Shown: piece after piece, positions 12,837 through 20,638 of the stretch
Layout: the number at the start of each line of letters is the position of its first letter
Position numbering within the stretch: the first letter of the stretch is position 1
IMG/VR virus record: IMGVR_UViG_3300031997_000048
Location: 1-28,402 of that record
From: a virus
DNA length: 28,402 nt
Direction: 5' to 3' (one strand)
Notes under the pieces: generated by a model
What the model was told of the DNA's origin: nothing
The model's database searches: none
Seen by the model: the letters and a program-made list of their open reading frames with translations, nothing else
Made by a program: the position numbers and the translations under genes

Positions 12837-15410
12837 CTAGGAGTTGTCCTCCGTCTCGTAAACATTGATGGTAACGGCCACGTCAGAGGGCTTGGCGGCG
12901 GGGAAAGCGGCCAGAGCCGCTGCCGCGTCTGCCTGCACATCAGCATCCTTGGGGACGGGATAGGCCGTAAGCGCGGCGGCGGCGCCCGCCTGGGCGGAGG
13001 TCTGGACGTCGGCCGCCTTCGGCACCGGGAAGGCCGTCAGGGCGGCGGCGGCGCTGGCCTGGACATCGGCGGCCTTGGGCACCGGGAAGGCCGTCAGGGC
13101 GGCGGCAGCGGCGGGTTGGAGTTCGGTGGTTTTTGCCAGCAGTCCGACCGGGGTGGTGAGGTCGGGCGCGTCGTGGAGGTCATCGAGTTGCTGTTTCGTC
13201 CCGGTGATCTTGACGGTCTCGCCGTCGAGGGTGGCCTTGAGGTCCTGCTCGCCGGTCCCGGCGGCAAAAGAGAGCTTGGCAGTTTTGAGTTTGATGTCGT
13301 CCACCACGGTCTTGACCGCAGCCAGCGGGGTGGTGAGATCGGGCGCATTGTGCAGGGCGGTTATATCCGTGGTGAGGGCGACCCCGGTGAGGTCGGCCAC
13401 GATAGGCTGCGGGTCTGCGCCCGCCGCGAATTTGAGGTGGTCGGTTTGGGACTTAATTAAAGCAATCGCTTTTCCAAAAGAACCAGAATCATCATTGGTC
13501 ACTAATAGTGCCCCCCAAACCTGATCAGGAATGCCTAAACAATGTTTCAGAATTGCTCCAGCTTTATCACTCTCTATAATAGTAGGAATCACATAATCCC
13601 ATAAAGCATAAGGGATTTTATCCAAACTGCTAGTAGTACAATTATAATCGGCTCCGCCATTGTCATCTACCATTTTTGTCAACATACTCGCCAAAGTAGC
13701 AAGACCGGGAATATCCCCGTGAATATCCAGCGCAACCGGCGTCCCGATAGCGGCCTTGATGTCGTCCACGATCCCATCCACCGTGGCGAGCGGAGAGGTC
13801 AGGTCGGGCGCGTTGTTGAGGTTGGCCACCGACGCGGCTCCGGCCAGGTAGTTGGTCGGGAGCTTGTTGACCACCTTCGCCAGTTCCGTTGCCAGGGCCA
13901 TTGTGCCGGAAACGTCGGGCGCGTTGTTCAGCCCGGTAATCGCGGCCTTGATCTTATTCTGGCTGTCAAACTCGGCATTAAACGTCGCGCCGTTGTTGTC
14001 GTCCGCGAGCTTTTGCAGGTTGCCCGCAAGCGTGGCCGCGCCGCCATCGAAAGCAACCGGCGTCCCGACCGCCGCCTTTATTTTATTCTGTGAATCCGTC
14101 GTAGCATCAAAGGTCAAACCGCCATTATCGTCGGCCAGCTTTTTAAGGTTGTCCGCGAGGGTCGCGCCCCCGCCGTCAATGTTCGCCGGGGTGCCGAGCG
14201 TGGCGATAATCGCCGCCGTATCAACCTTGACTGCCGCCACCGCTATTGATAAAAGCATGTCCGTAATAGTACAATTAACAACATTAACACAATGCGTCAA
14301 GGCACTACCGTACCAGTTATAAAGCGGTCGGATTGAAGTCGAAGCATCTACATCGGTAAAGATGGCCCCAAAGATTTTACAGTTATCAACCGGCCCCTGA
14401 TAATTGAGGTTAGCATAATTAGGGCTTGTACCGGACTTGAGGGTAACGGTCCCCGCATCGGGGGCACTGGAGATATAAATTAAAGTTGAAATCGAAACGG
14501 TCGTCCCGGCAGCCCAGGTAAAGGATAAGGGACCGGCACTTGTTGCATAACACTTAAAATTGGTTATCGCTACATTAAACGCTCCGGCAAAAGTCATGTT
14601 ATAGGCAGTTTGAGTAAAGTTGATAGCATCGAAGTTTGTGGTCAAGGTAACGATGGACGTTGCTCCTAAGTTAATTGTATTCCATATCAGGGCCGCGCTT
14701 GCCATAGTGCAGTTACCAGATATATTTAGGATGGGAGTGGAAGCGAAAGTTATTGCCCCTGCCGTATAAGTAAAAGTTCCCGTTTTGTATTGCACCGTTC
14801 CTGAGAAAATATAGTCAGTACAATTAACGGTCATGCTGTTTGAAACGGAGAAGTTTCCCGACCAGGTTCCACCCGAGCCTCCCAGGATCAGCACCGTCGT
14901 TCCCGAGATGGCGATGGCGAGAGTAAATCCGCCGTTCATTGTCCAGGTATGGGCGAGGTTAGCGGAGTTCAAAACCAGGGCGTTGGAAATTGTAGTCACG
15001 CCCGTTATGATCCAAGAGTTTACCACTGCCACCGTCCCGGTAATGGCAAAGTTCACGGCTCCGGGAAAGGTCAAGCCTGCGCCATTGGTCAAGGTAGCGG
15101 CCGCATTTATTTTCAGCGTTCCCGTTCCCGATAAAGTCATCCCGGCAAAGAAGGTCACGCTGCCGGAAACAATCAAAATTGTGGAAACGGCGAAAGCGAT
15201 ATTATTATTGGCGCTCTGGCAGGTGACGGTTTTGGCAAGGCTGGTGGTAGTCCCGACCACGGTCACGGCCGCGACGGCCCCGGCATCAAAGATACAATCA
15301 TCGCCAGCGCCCGGAATCGTGCCGGACGAAGCACCAGCCGAAGAAACCGTCCGCCAGGTCCCTATCGTGGTCCAGTTACCGCCGTTAGTCCAAGCGTAAA
15401 GTGTTGCCAT
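12837..15410 (-). CDS. Mosaic fibre-like / beta-solenoid structural protein, 857 residues
   Basis: Residues 1 to about 350 are repetitive Ser/Thr/Gly/Ile strands (TLSGTGTLKINAAATLTNGAG, TMNGGFTLAIAISGTTVLILGG) typical of a parallel beta-solenoid. Residues about 395-560 hold repeats of the type KAA(V/I)GTP...LADDNGG. Residues about 571-656 are a non-repetitive insert (IPYALWDYVIPTIIESD) on AT-rich DNA. Repeated NAPDLTTP modules follow, then four copies of a 19-residue repeat (AAAALTAFPVPKAADVQ) at residues about 765-845. A GGAGGAG site precedes the ATG. The repeats suggest a fibrous trimer, perhaps a neck or head fibre or receptor-binding protein, since the gene lies in the head-tail joining region rather than at the tail tip. 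Function is inferred from composition and context. Confidence 0.65.
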   Translation of the reverse strand: MATLYAWTNGGNWTTIGTWRTVSSAGASSGTIPGAGDDCIFDAGAVAAVTVVGTTTSLAKTVTCQSANNNIAFAVSTILIVSGSVTFFAGMTLSGTGTLKINAAATLTNGAGLTFPGAVNFAITGTVAVVNSWIITGVTTISNALVLNSANLAHTWTMNGGFTLAIAISGTTVLILGGSGGTWSGNFSVSNSMTVNCTDYIFSGTVQYKTGTFTYTAGAITFASTPILNISGNCTMASAALIWNTINLGATSIVTLTTNFDAINFTQTAYNMTFAGAFNVAITNFKCYATSAGPLSFTWAAGTTVSISTLIYISSAPDAGTVTLKSGTSPNYANLNYQGPVDNCKIFGAIFTDVDASTSIRPLYNWYGSALTHCVNVVNCTITDMLLSIAVAAVKVDTAAIIATLGTPANIDGGGATLADNLKKLADDNGGLTFDATTDSQNKIKAAVGTPVAFDGGAATLAGNLQKLADDNNGATFNAEFDSQNKIKAAITGLNNAPDVSGTMALATELAKVVNKLPTNYLAGAASVANLNNAPDLTSPLATVDGIVDDIKAAIGTPVALDIHGDIPGLATLASMLTKMVDDNGGADYNCTTSSLDKIPYALWDYVIPTIIESDKAGAILKHCLGIPDQVWGALLVTNDDSGSFGKAIALIKSQTDHLKFAAGADPQPIVADLTGVALTTDITALHNAPDLTTPLAAVKTVVDDIKLKTAKLSFAAGTGEQDLKATLDGETVKITGTKQQLDDLHDAPDLTTPVGLLAKTTELQPAAAAALTAFPVPKAADVQASAAAALTAFPVPKAADVQTSAQAGAAAALTAYPVPKDADVQADAAAALAAFPAAKPSDVAVTINVYETEDNS
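13021..13106. repeat. Tandem repeat in fibre gene (57-bp period)
   Basis: A 29-base segment starting GGCACCGGGAAGGCCGTCAG occurs exactly at 13021 and 13078, encoding successive AAAALTAFPVPKA units of 19 residues. Two more diverged copies lie on the left side down to about 12850. The exact identity of the two central copies suggests recent expansion or slippage. Confidence 0.75.
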
Positions 15411-15546
15411 TATACTCCTCCGATCCTTGACACTGCGGCGCTCCCAACGCCACCGTGGTCTCGACCTCCGTCGCGTCGGCCAGCACGAAGACGACCCGCG
15501 CCGTCAGCCGGTCGCCGTTAAAACTCGTGGAAATTATTTTGAACAT
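15385..15546 (-). CDS. Small protein of head-tail region, 53 residues
   Basis: Reads MFKIISTSFNGDRLTARVVF and then VLADATEVETTVALGAPQC, ending NGNTLRLD. It looks like a three- or four-strand beta unit with a short unstructured end. Its last 26 bases overlap the start of the 857-aa gene, whose GGAGGAG ribosome binding site lies inside this gene, so the two are probably coupled. The region would otherwise be a 156-base gap in a tightly packed operon, which supports it. The ribosome binding site is weak (AAAGG, nine bases). No family recognised. Confidence 0.6.
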   Translation of the reverse strand: MFKIISTSFNGDRLTARVVFVLADATEVETTVALGAPQCQGSEEYNGNTLRLD

Positions 15547-15566
15547 CTCAAAAACCTTTCATCCCG

Positions 15567-16181
15567 TTATGACCTCTTCGCCGCCGCCCGCAGCGCGTCC
15601 ATGACCGCCTTTGTGGTCATTTCCCGAATCTCATTTTCATTGATGGCCTTGCGGGCATAGGCGAATGGAACGCGGCCCGGGAGTACGCCGCGATACTTGC
15701 CGTAAACCGGATGTGACTTTTTAGTATAGCGTCCGCCGGGAACGGCGGAACGGGTATCGGCCAGCGATGGGCCATATTTCATTTTTGATGCTGTCCACAT
15801 TTTATAGGTTCCATCCTCATTCATCCGAGCCTTGTAAAATCTATGACCGGCAGCGAAGCCGACTTCCACGCGGGCATAACCGCCCAATTTTTTCGCGCCC
15901 GATCTTTTGAAAATCCAGTCGCGGGTATGTCCATATTTTCCCGGCCCCACCCCGAGCGAATGAGGGCCGCGTCCGGAATATCCGACCGCGATAACCCTCC
16001 GCCGCACCTGCGATGCCATACGGGAAAACATACGCTTCATTAAGAAATTGCCTTGCTTCAATGTTCCTTCCTTGCAAAAGGAAACGAACGAGGCCAGGCT
16101 CGCCGGATCAAAGCCCATCTGTAAACTCGGGGCATTGGAGCCGCCCATGCGGATCGTGCCGGTGAAATTGACCGCCTGCAT
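15567..16181 (-). CDS. Neck protein, HK97-gp10-like, 204 residues
   Basis: Basic protein starting MQAVNFTGTIRMGGSNA, with a helix LASFVSFCKEGTLKQGNFLMKRMFSRMASQVRRRV near the N terminus and VPFAYARKAINENEIREMTTKAVMDALRAAAKR at the C terminus. Between them is a Gly/Tyr/Lys-rich strand region. This order (N-terminal helix, beta region with Arg/Lys, C-terminal helix after a P-FxxxA pattern) is that of HK97-gp10/neck or tail-completion proteins. The start is set by the TAATG overlap with the connector gene; a much longer open frame to 16616 is Arg-rich shadow. It follows the connector and precedes the tail terminator, as expected. Confidence 0.68.
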   Translation of the reverse strand: MQAVNFTGTIRMGGSNAPSLQMGFDPASLASFVSFCKEGTLKQGNFLMKRMFSRMASQVRRRVIAVGYSGRGPHSLGVGPGKYGHTRDWIFKRSGAKKLGGYARVEVGFAAGHRFYKARMNEDGTYKMWTASKMKYGPSLADTRSAVPGGRYTKKSHPVYGKYRGVLPGRVPFAYARKAINENEIREMTTKAVMDALRAAAKRS

Positions 16182-17068
16182 TAAAATCGCCTCACCCGAT
16201 GCCGCTCCAAGAGCCGGAGGTTGCGATTCAGCCAGCCGCCGGGAGGAACCCACGTTACCCCCACCCCGCCGACATTCTCGCTCACGATCCCCTGCCGCGC
16301 CCGCATGGTCCAATCGTTTGCGGTCTGGCCGGCGATGGCCGACGCGATCAAAGGCCAGTCGTGAATGATGCTCGTCCCGTTGGAATCCAGGACGTAAAAT
16401 CTTTGATCCGTGGTCGACCCGGAGGTAAAGGCCGCCGTCACGGTCAACTGCGTTTCGGATTGAACCGACAAGACGGTCCAGGTGGTCGGAGAATTTAATC
16501 CATTCAGGATTTTCAGCTTGCACCCGGCAACCACGCCGTCGGTAACAAAACTCCCGACTGCCGAGGTGAAAACGCCGATACCGCCCGCGCCGGTGTTGGC
16601 GCTCGCCCCATCCCATCCCCAGGCCCCGGTGATCGTGCCCAGGCCGCCGGTGTAAACGATTCGGAGAGCCTCGATCAGGTTCCCAAACTCGCTCTCGATA
16701 TAGACCTCTCCCCGCGCCGCCCGATCCGTCCCGAGAAAAATATCCTCCGCATCAACCAGGTCGGCGGCATTGGTCCACACCCGCGGCGTGTCCTGATTGA
16801 TCCGGGCGATGATTCCAACTACGGTATCAATCGGCGGCGACGAAACGTAAAAAGATTTTTGACCGGGCCGAATGTCCAGGGTTTCCGTCCGCGACTTCCG
16901 GACGATTCCCCGATTCATGATGAGCATAGCCTCATAGGATAACTCGGCTATCCTCTGCCGTATCAAGGAATCGTCCGGGGACTTGGCTTCGCTGCGGGCA
17001 AGGAGCGGCCACACCTGCTGGAGCGCGCACAGGTTCAATACCGTTTCCATTTTCAGCGGTTCGCTCAT
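16181..17068 (-). CDS. Head-tail connector (gp6-like) with inserted domain, 295 residues
   Basis: The first 140 residues are helical then stranded (SLIRQRIAELSYEAMLIMNRGIV, TETLDIRPGQKSFYVSSPPI, EALRIVYTGGLG), typical of connector proteins binding beneath the portal. The last 65 residues resume with a helix and WTMRARQGIVSENVGG. Between them, residues about 145-230 form a Gly/Thr/Val-rich beta module (GVFTSAVGSFVTDGVVAGCKL, TTWTVLSVQSETQLTVTAAF) apparently inserted into the connector fold. Position between head and neck genes supports the role. It overlaps the neck gene by one base at TAATG. The family call is moderate; the inserted module is visible as a change of composition. Confidence 0.65.
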   Translation of the reverse strand: MSEPLKMETVLNLCALQQVWPLLARSEAKSPDDSLIRQRIAELSYEAMLIMNRGIVRKSRTETLDIRPGQKSFYVSSPPIDTVVGIIARINQDTPRVWTNAADLVDAEDIFLGTDRAARGEVYIESEFGNLIEALRIVYTGGLGTITGAWGWDGASANTGAGGIGVFTSAVGSFVTDGVVAGCKLKILNGLNSPTTWTVLSVQSETQLTVTAAFTSGSTTDQRFYVLDSNGTSIIHDWPLIASAIAGQTANDWTMRARQGIVSENVGGVGVTWVPPGGWLNRNLRLLERHRVRRF

Positions 17069-17093
17069 GCCAAGCCCCCGGATGCGGCGGACG

Positions 17094-18545
17094 TTATCGG
17101 GACGCGATGGTCGCGCCCGCGCTCAATCGCTTCCAGACACAGTTGATGATGAAGGTGCCGCCGGCGTTAAAGGTCTGCGTGTCGGCCCGGATGTAGATTT
17201 TCTTGCCCGAGGCCAGCACCACGTGGCGGCCATAGACGGTCTTGGCGATGGTGTTGACCGTGGTGGTTCCGGTGGTGACTCCGACAATGGTAAAGGTATA
17301 ACTGTCCATGCTGATCGTATCCTGCGCGGTCAGGCTGGTCTGAATGATATGCATGAACTGGTCCGTGCCCTTAACGTTGTCGGTGTAGAACTCCAAGGCG
17401 GCGGTCCCGTTCGCCGACGCCAGCGCGGTCGCGCCCACCTGAATAGTAACGTCCATCAGCAATAGGGTGCCGGAGGCCGCGCCGGTCAAGGCCATGCCGC
17501 CAGTAGCGATGGAAGCGCCAGCCGCGACGGTCGTGGTGGTATAGAAAACAGTTCCGATCGGCAAAACGGTTTCGAGTGTAGTGCCGATCATCTCCGGAGC
17601 CGCGCCGTCGGTGGTCACCACATAATTGCTGAACCACGAACAGGCCGCGGCGACGATGGCGGCGTCAGGGTTGGCCAGGCTGGTACTCTCAATCTCATTG
17701 TCAGCCAAGATGCCGGTCGTGGCCGCCGCCAATTCGATTCCCGGCTCCTGGTCCTTGATCTTGATCCGGTTATCGAGAATGTTAATCTCGGTAACCGCGG
17801 TCGTGCCGTCAATGATGGCGGCGGTCGAGTAGTTGCCGTAAAAATAGTTGTCCTCGATGCTGGTCCGCGCCACGGCTCCACCCATGCCGAGATTGATGGC
17901 CGCTGTGCATGAGGCGTCGGTGATGGCAGTAAAAAACTTGTTGCCACGGATGGTAACATCGTCGGCTCCGGTATTCAGTTCCACCGCCACAACGAACTCA
18001 TCCGTGCCGCTGGCTTCCCCAACGGCGAACTCGCAATTCTCGATCAGGGCATAATCGCCCGCGGCCTCGATGGTGATGCCCAGGGCGGTCGAGGTAATTC
18101 CCGGTCGGAATACCAGATTTTTCAGGGTGACGTTGGCGGCCCCGATGGTCGCCGTCGAATCGGCATAATTGTAATCGAAGCGCGGACGGTCCGATCCTGA
18201 CCCAAGGCCAATGATCGAAATGCCCGCCACATCAGCATCAAAGAACTGCGTCGCGGCGGCTCCCTCCTCGACGTGCCCCGGCATGACGTAGATCGTGTCG
18301 GCCTTGTTATCGGTACAGAGGCCGATGGCATAGTCAACCGTGCCGCACGGACGGGACGGGCTTCGGCCGCAACTGGCATAGTTGGAGCCGACCACGCTTG
18401 ACACATAGAACACCGACCCCGGCTCGGCCGCCTTGTCGATCCAGATCAGGTCGCCGCCTACCTGCCGGTAAGTCACCAGGGCGCCGATGCTCAGGCTGGC
18501 GATGATAACCAGCATGGCGGTCAAAAGCGAAACTTTCTTATTCAC
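17094..18545 (-). CDS. Right-handed beta-helix protein with N-terminal signal/membrane segment, 483 residues
   Basis: Starts with GTG after AAGGAGGATACGAAC. The first 27 residues (NKKVSLLTAMLVIIASLSIGALV) look like a signal peptide or membrane anchor, unexpected for a virion protein. Residues about 45-320 show pectate-lyase-type beta-helix coils: FYVSSVVGSNYASCG, ADTIYVMPGHVEEG, ISIIGLGSGSDRPRFDYN, NVTLKNLVFRPG, YALIENCEFAVG, DVTIRGNKFFTAI, RTSIEDNYFYGNYS, EINILDNRI, GILADNEIES. Residues about 330-483 form a separate beta domain ending FIINCVWKRLSAGATIASR. No obvious catalytic triad of Asp/Glu can be assigned. Located between the capsid group and the connector. It may be a secreted or surface-exposed head fibre or depolymerase-like protein; function inferred. 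Confidence 0.72.
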   Translation of the reverse strand: MNKKVSLLTAMLVIIASLSIGALVTYRQVGGDLIWIDKAAEPGSVFYVSSVVGSNYASCGRSPSRPCGTVDYAIGLCTDNKADTIYVMPGHVEEGAAATQFFDADVAGISIIGLGSGSDRPRFDYNYADSTATIGAANVTLKNLVFRPGITSTALGITIEAAGDYALIENCEFAVGEASGTDEFVVAVELNTGADDVTIRGNKFFTAITDASCTAAINLGMGGAVARTSIEDNYFYGNYSTAAIIDGTTAVTEINILDNRIKIKDQEPGIELAAATTGILADNEIESTSLANPDAAIVAAACSWFSNYVVTTDGAAPEMIGTTLETVLPIGTVFYTTTTVAAGASIATGGMALTGAASGTLLLMDVTIQVGATALASANGTAALEFYTDNVKGTDQFMHIIQTSLTAQDTISMDSYTFTIVGVTTGTTTVNTIAKTVYGRHVVLASGKKIYIRADTQTFNAGGTFIINCVWKRLSAGATIASR

Positions 18546-18612
18546 GTTCGTATCCTCCTTGTTATGGAGAGGATCGGGGATCGGCGTCCCTCGTTATCCT
18601 TTCCCCGTATTG

Positions 18613-19155
18613 TTAGACCAGCGGGTTCGCCATGTTTACCGGGGCCGCCTCGTTGGTCGGGTCCAACCCAAGGTAAATCATGGCCGCGACTTTGGCGGAG
18701 GCGGCGGCGGTCAGGCTGCATTTGAAATAGATGAAGCCGCTGTCCACGTCCAGGTCCTCCTGCCGGATTTCCAGGCAGATGATGCCGCACTGTTCGCCGG
18801 AATCGTCATCAGTCCAGACCTCATCCGCGACAACCTGGGTCTCTTCCGTCCAGCCGCCGGTGAGCTGGGCATAGGCGGCATAGGTGGCCGCCACCTGCGC
18901 ATAAATGCGGCCCGTCACCAGGGCATTCAGCACCTTGTCGCTGCTGTCCCCGTTGGCGACGGTCTTTGACTGACTGAGGGTGGCAACGATGTCGCCGGTG
19001 GTGGCGGTGCCATCACCAAAGGCGATGATGACCAGGCACCGGCGGTATTTCGACATGTTGAAATAATCGCCGGTCATGCCCGGACTGTTGAGGTCGATGG
19101 GAGCGCCGGCCAAAACCGGATAACACCGTTCAAGTCCTTTGACATTCTGTCCCAT
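18613..19155 (-). CDS. Possible accessory head protein, 180 residues
   Basis: Starts MGQNVKGLERCYPVLAGAPI after AAGGAGAATATC, 24 bases after the capsid gene. The sequence alternates strands and small helices (CLVIIAFGDGTATTGDIVATLSQSKTV, EQCGIICLEIRQEDLDVDSGFIYFKCSL, AAMIYLGLDPTNEAAPV). A decoration or head-completion protein is common in this position, but no family-specific motif is seen. Its strong ribosome binding site and place right after the capsid gene suggest high copy number. The first segment (PIDLNSPGMTGDYFNMSKYRR) is polar and could lie on the capsid surface. Confidence 0.55.
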   Translation of the reverse strand: MGQNVKGLERCYPVLAGAPIDLNSPGMTGDYFNMSKYRRCLVIIAFGDGTATTGDIVATLSQSKTVANGDSSDKVLNALVTGRIYAQVAATYAAYAQLTGGWTEETQVVADEVWTDDDSGEQCGIICLEIRQEDLDVDSGFIYFKCSLTAAASAKVAAMIYLGLDPTNEAAPVNMANPLV

Positions 19156-19179
19156 GATATTCTCCTTCGTCTTGCCCGC

Positions 19180-20589
19180 TTACCGGGTAGCAAGCGTGAC
19201 AAACGGGCTGAGGGTGTTGGCCGCCGCGCCCTTGCGCGGGACCATCGGCTTGTCCCAGAGGGGACGGCCGTCCAACTCGAACGTCGCGCGGAAGGCCGTC
19301 TCGTCATAGTTGAACCGGAGGTGGATGGAAATATCCATCCGGGGAACGTCCGAGCCGTAAGTCACGAGGCCGTACTGATTGAAATTTCCGTAGCAGATGT
19401 CGCCCTGATCGCCAAGAGCCAGGCAGTGCTCGCTCTCATAGGCGGCGCGGCCTTTCAGCCGACCCCAGGGCGCGTCGGCCATGCCGCCCGGCGGCATGTA
19501 GATCGGGATGGCGCTGGCGCCGATGTCCACGGTCATGGCGTCGAGCTGCGGCCCGACCTCGGAGTTGTGGTAGAAGGCGGAGCCGGCGCGGACGGCGGCG
19601 AAGAGCCGATAATACATCTTATTGATGTTCGCGGCGACCACGGTGTCCGTCGTCTGCGGACCGGATTCGATGGCCACGGCCACAAGCGCCGGGTTGGTCG
19701 CGGCGAAACCGCCCAGGGGCTTGCCCGCGCCGGAGCCGAACATGATGACCTCGATCATTTCGTCACGGATGGCGGACAGGATGGCGGGCATGAGAATCGA
19801 CTCGAAGTTGACCGCCTGCCGGAGCAATTCGGAAGTGGCATAGGAAAGTACGGCCATCTTGTGCGTCCGGAACTCGATCATTCGGGTCTTGACCTTGGAG
19901 GCCGTGATCTCGCCGCCCTCGCCCGGCCAGTAGACGATGACGCCGCCGTTTCGGTAACTCGAACTGGAGCGGTCGTAATCGTCCACGGCGGGAACGGCCA
20001 GGGAGTTGCCGGTGATCGCGTACCGCTGGCACTGGCCGATGATCGGCAGGTCCTCGGGGGTCTGACGTGAGAACACGCCGGCCGCGAACTCGGGCGGAAC
20101 CAGGAAGCCGCCGTCGGCGCCAACGAACGTCGAGGCCCCGGCCGCGGCCCGGACGGAATTGAACGCATCTCCGATCCGGGCGAATTTTTCCGACCGGAAA
20201 GGGTTGCCGAGCTTGGCGGCGCTGCCGGCGGCGATAACGTTGCAAATGAACTCTTCGGCGTCGGCCAGGCCGAAGCGCGGGTCGCGGAGCACCTCGGGAA
20301 TCCCGACCTCGATGCTGGCGGCCAGCGCAATGGCGGCGGCGGCCGGCGGAGGCGGGGGAGCGGCGCGGCGGTCAAGGCCGGCGGTAACGTCGGCGGTGGC
20401 CTGATCGTGGGTGGCCAGGGAATCGCGGAGCTTGTCGCCTTTGACGCGGTTGTCGGTGAATTCGGCAGTGGCCGTCTCGAAGGCGGTCGCCTCCTCGTCG
20501 GTCATGTCACGGCCTTCGGCCTTGGCCTTGGCGAGAATGGCGTCCGCCCGTTTCTGGGCTTCGGCGGCCAGTCGATAATACTTATTCAT
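19180..20589 (-). CDS. Major capsid protein, HK97 fold, 469 residues
   Basis: The N-terminal 110 residues form a charged coiled coil (YRLAAEAQKRADAILAKAKAE, TDEEATAFETATAEF, DKLRDSL), matching the scaffold-like delta domain removed by the prohead protease. The mature part shows the HK97 pattern: GGFLVPPEFAAGVF, VPAVDDYDRSSSSYRNGGVIVYW, the long helix segment MIEVIMFGSGAGKPLGGF, and GDQGDICYGNFNQYGLVTYGS with DISIHLRFNYDETAFRATFELDG near the C terminus. A Pro/Ala-rich linker (RRAAPPPPPAAAAI) near residue 75 lies inside the delta region. It has the GGAGGATAC leader and follows the S49 protease gene after 49 bases. Confidence 0.9.
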   Translation of the reverse strand: MNKYYRLAAEAQKRADAILAKAKAEGRDMTDEEATAFETATAEFTDNRVKGDKLRDSLATHDQATADVTAGLDRRAAPPPPPAAAAIALAASIEVGIPEVLRDPRFGLADAEEFICNVIAAGSAAKLGNPFRSEKFARIGDAFNSVRAAAGASTFVGADGGFLVPPEFAAGVFSRQTPEDLPIIGQCQRYAITGNSLAVPAVDDYDRSSSSYRNGGVIVYWPGEGGEITASKVKTRMIEFRTHKMAVLSYATSELLRQAVNFESILMPAILSAIRDEMIEVIMFGSGAGKPLGGFAATNPALVAVAIESGPQTTDTVVAANINKMYYRLFAAVRAGSAFYHNSEVGPQLDAMTVDIGASAIPIYMPPGGMADAPWGRLKGRAAYESEHCLALGDQGDICYGNFNQYGLVTYGSDVPRMDISIHLRFNYDETAFRATFELDGRPLWDKPMVPRKGAAANTLSPFVTLATR

Positions 20590-20638
20590 CTTGCGTATCC
20601 TCCATCATGGGTTAAAGTTTACGTTTCGGGACTCTGCC

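Noticed and set aside
16182-16616. N-terminal extension of the neck protein (first 145 residues of a 349-aa frame)
   Set aside because: Arg/His-rich shadow of the connector gene in another frame; the TAATG overlap gives the natural start at 16181.
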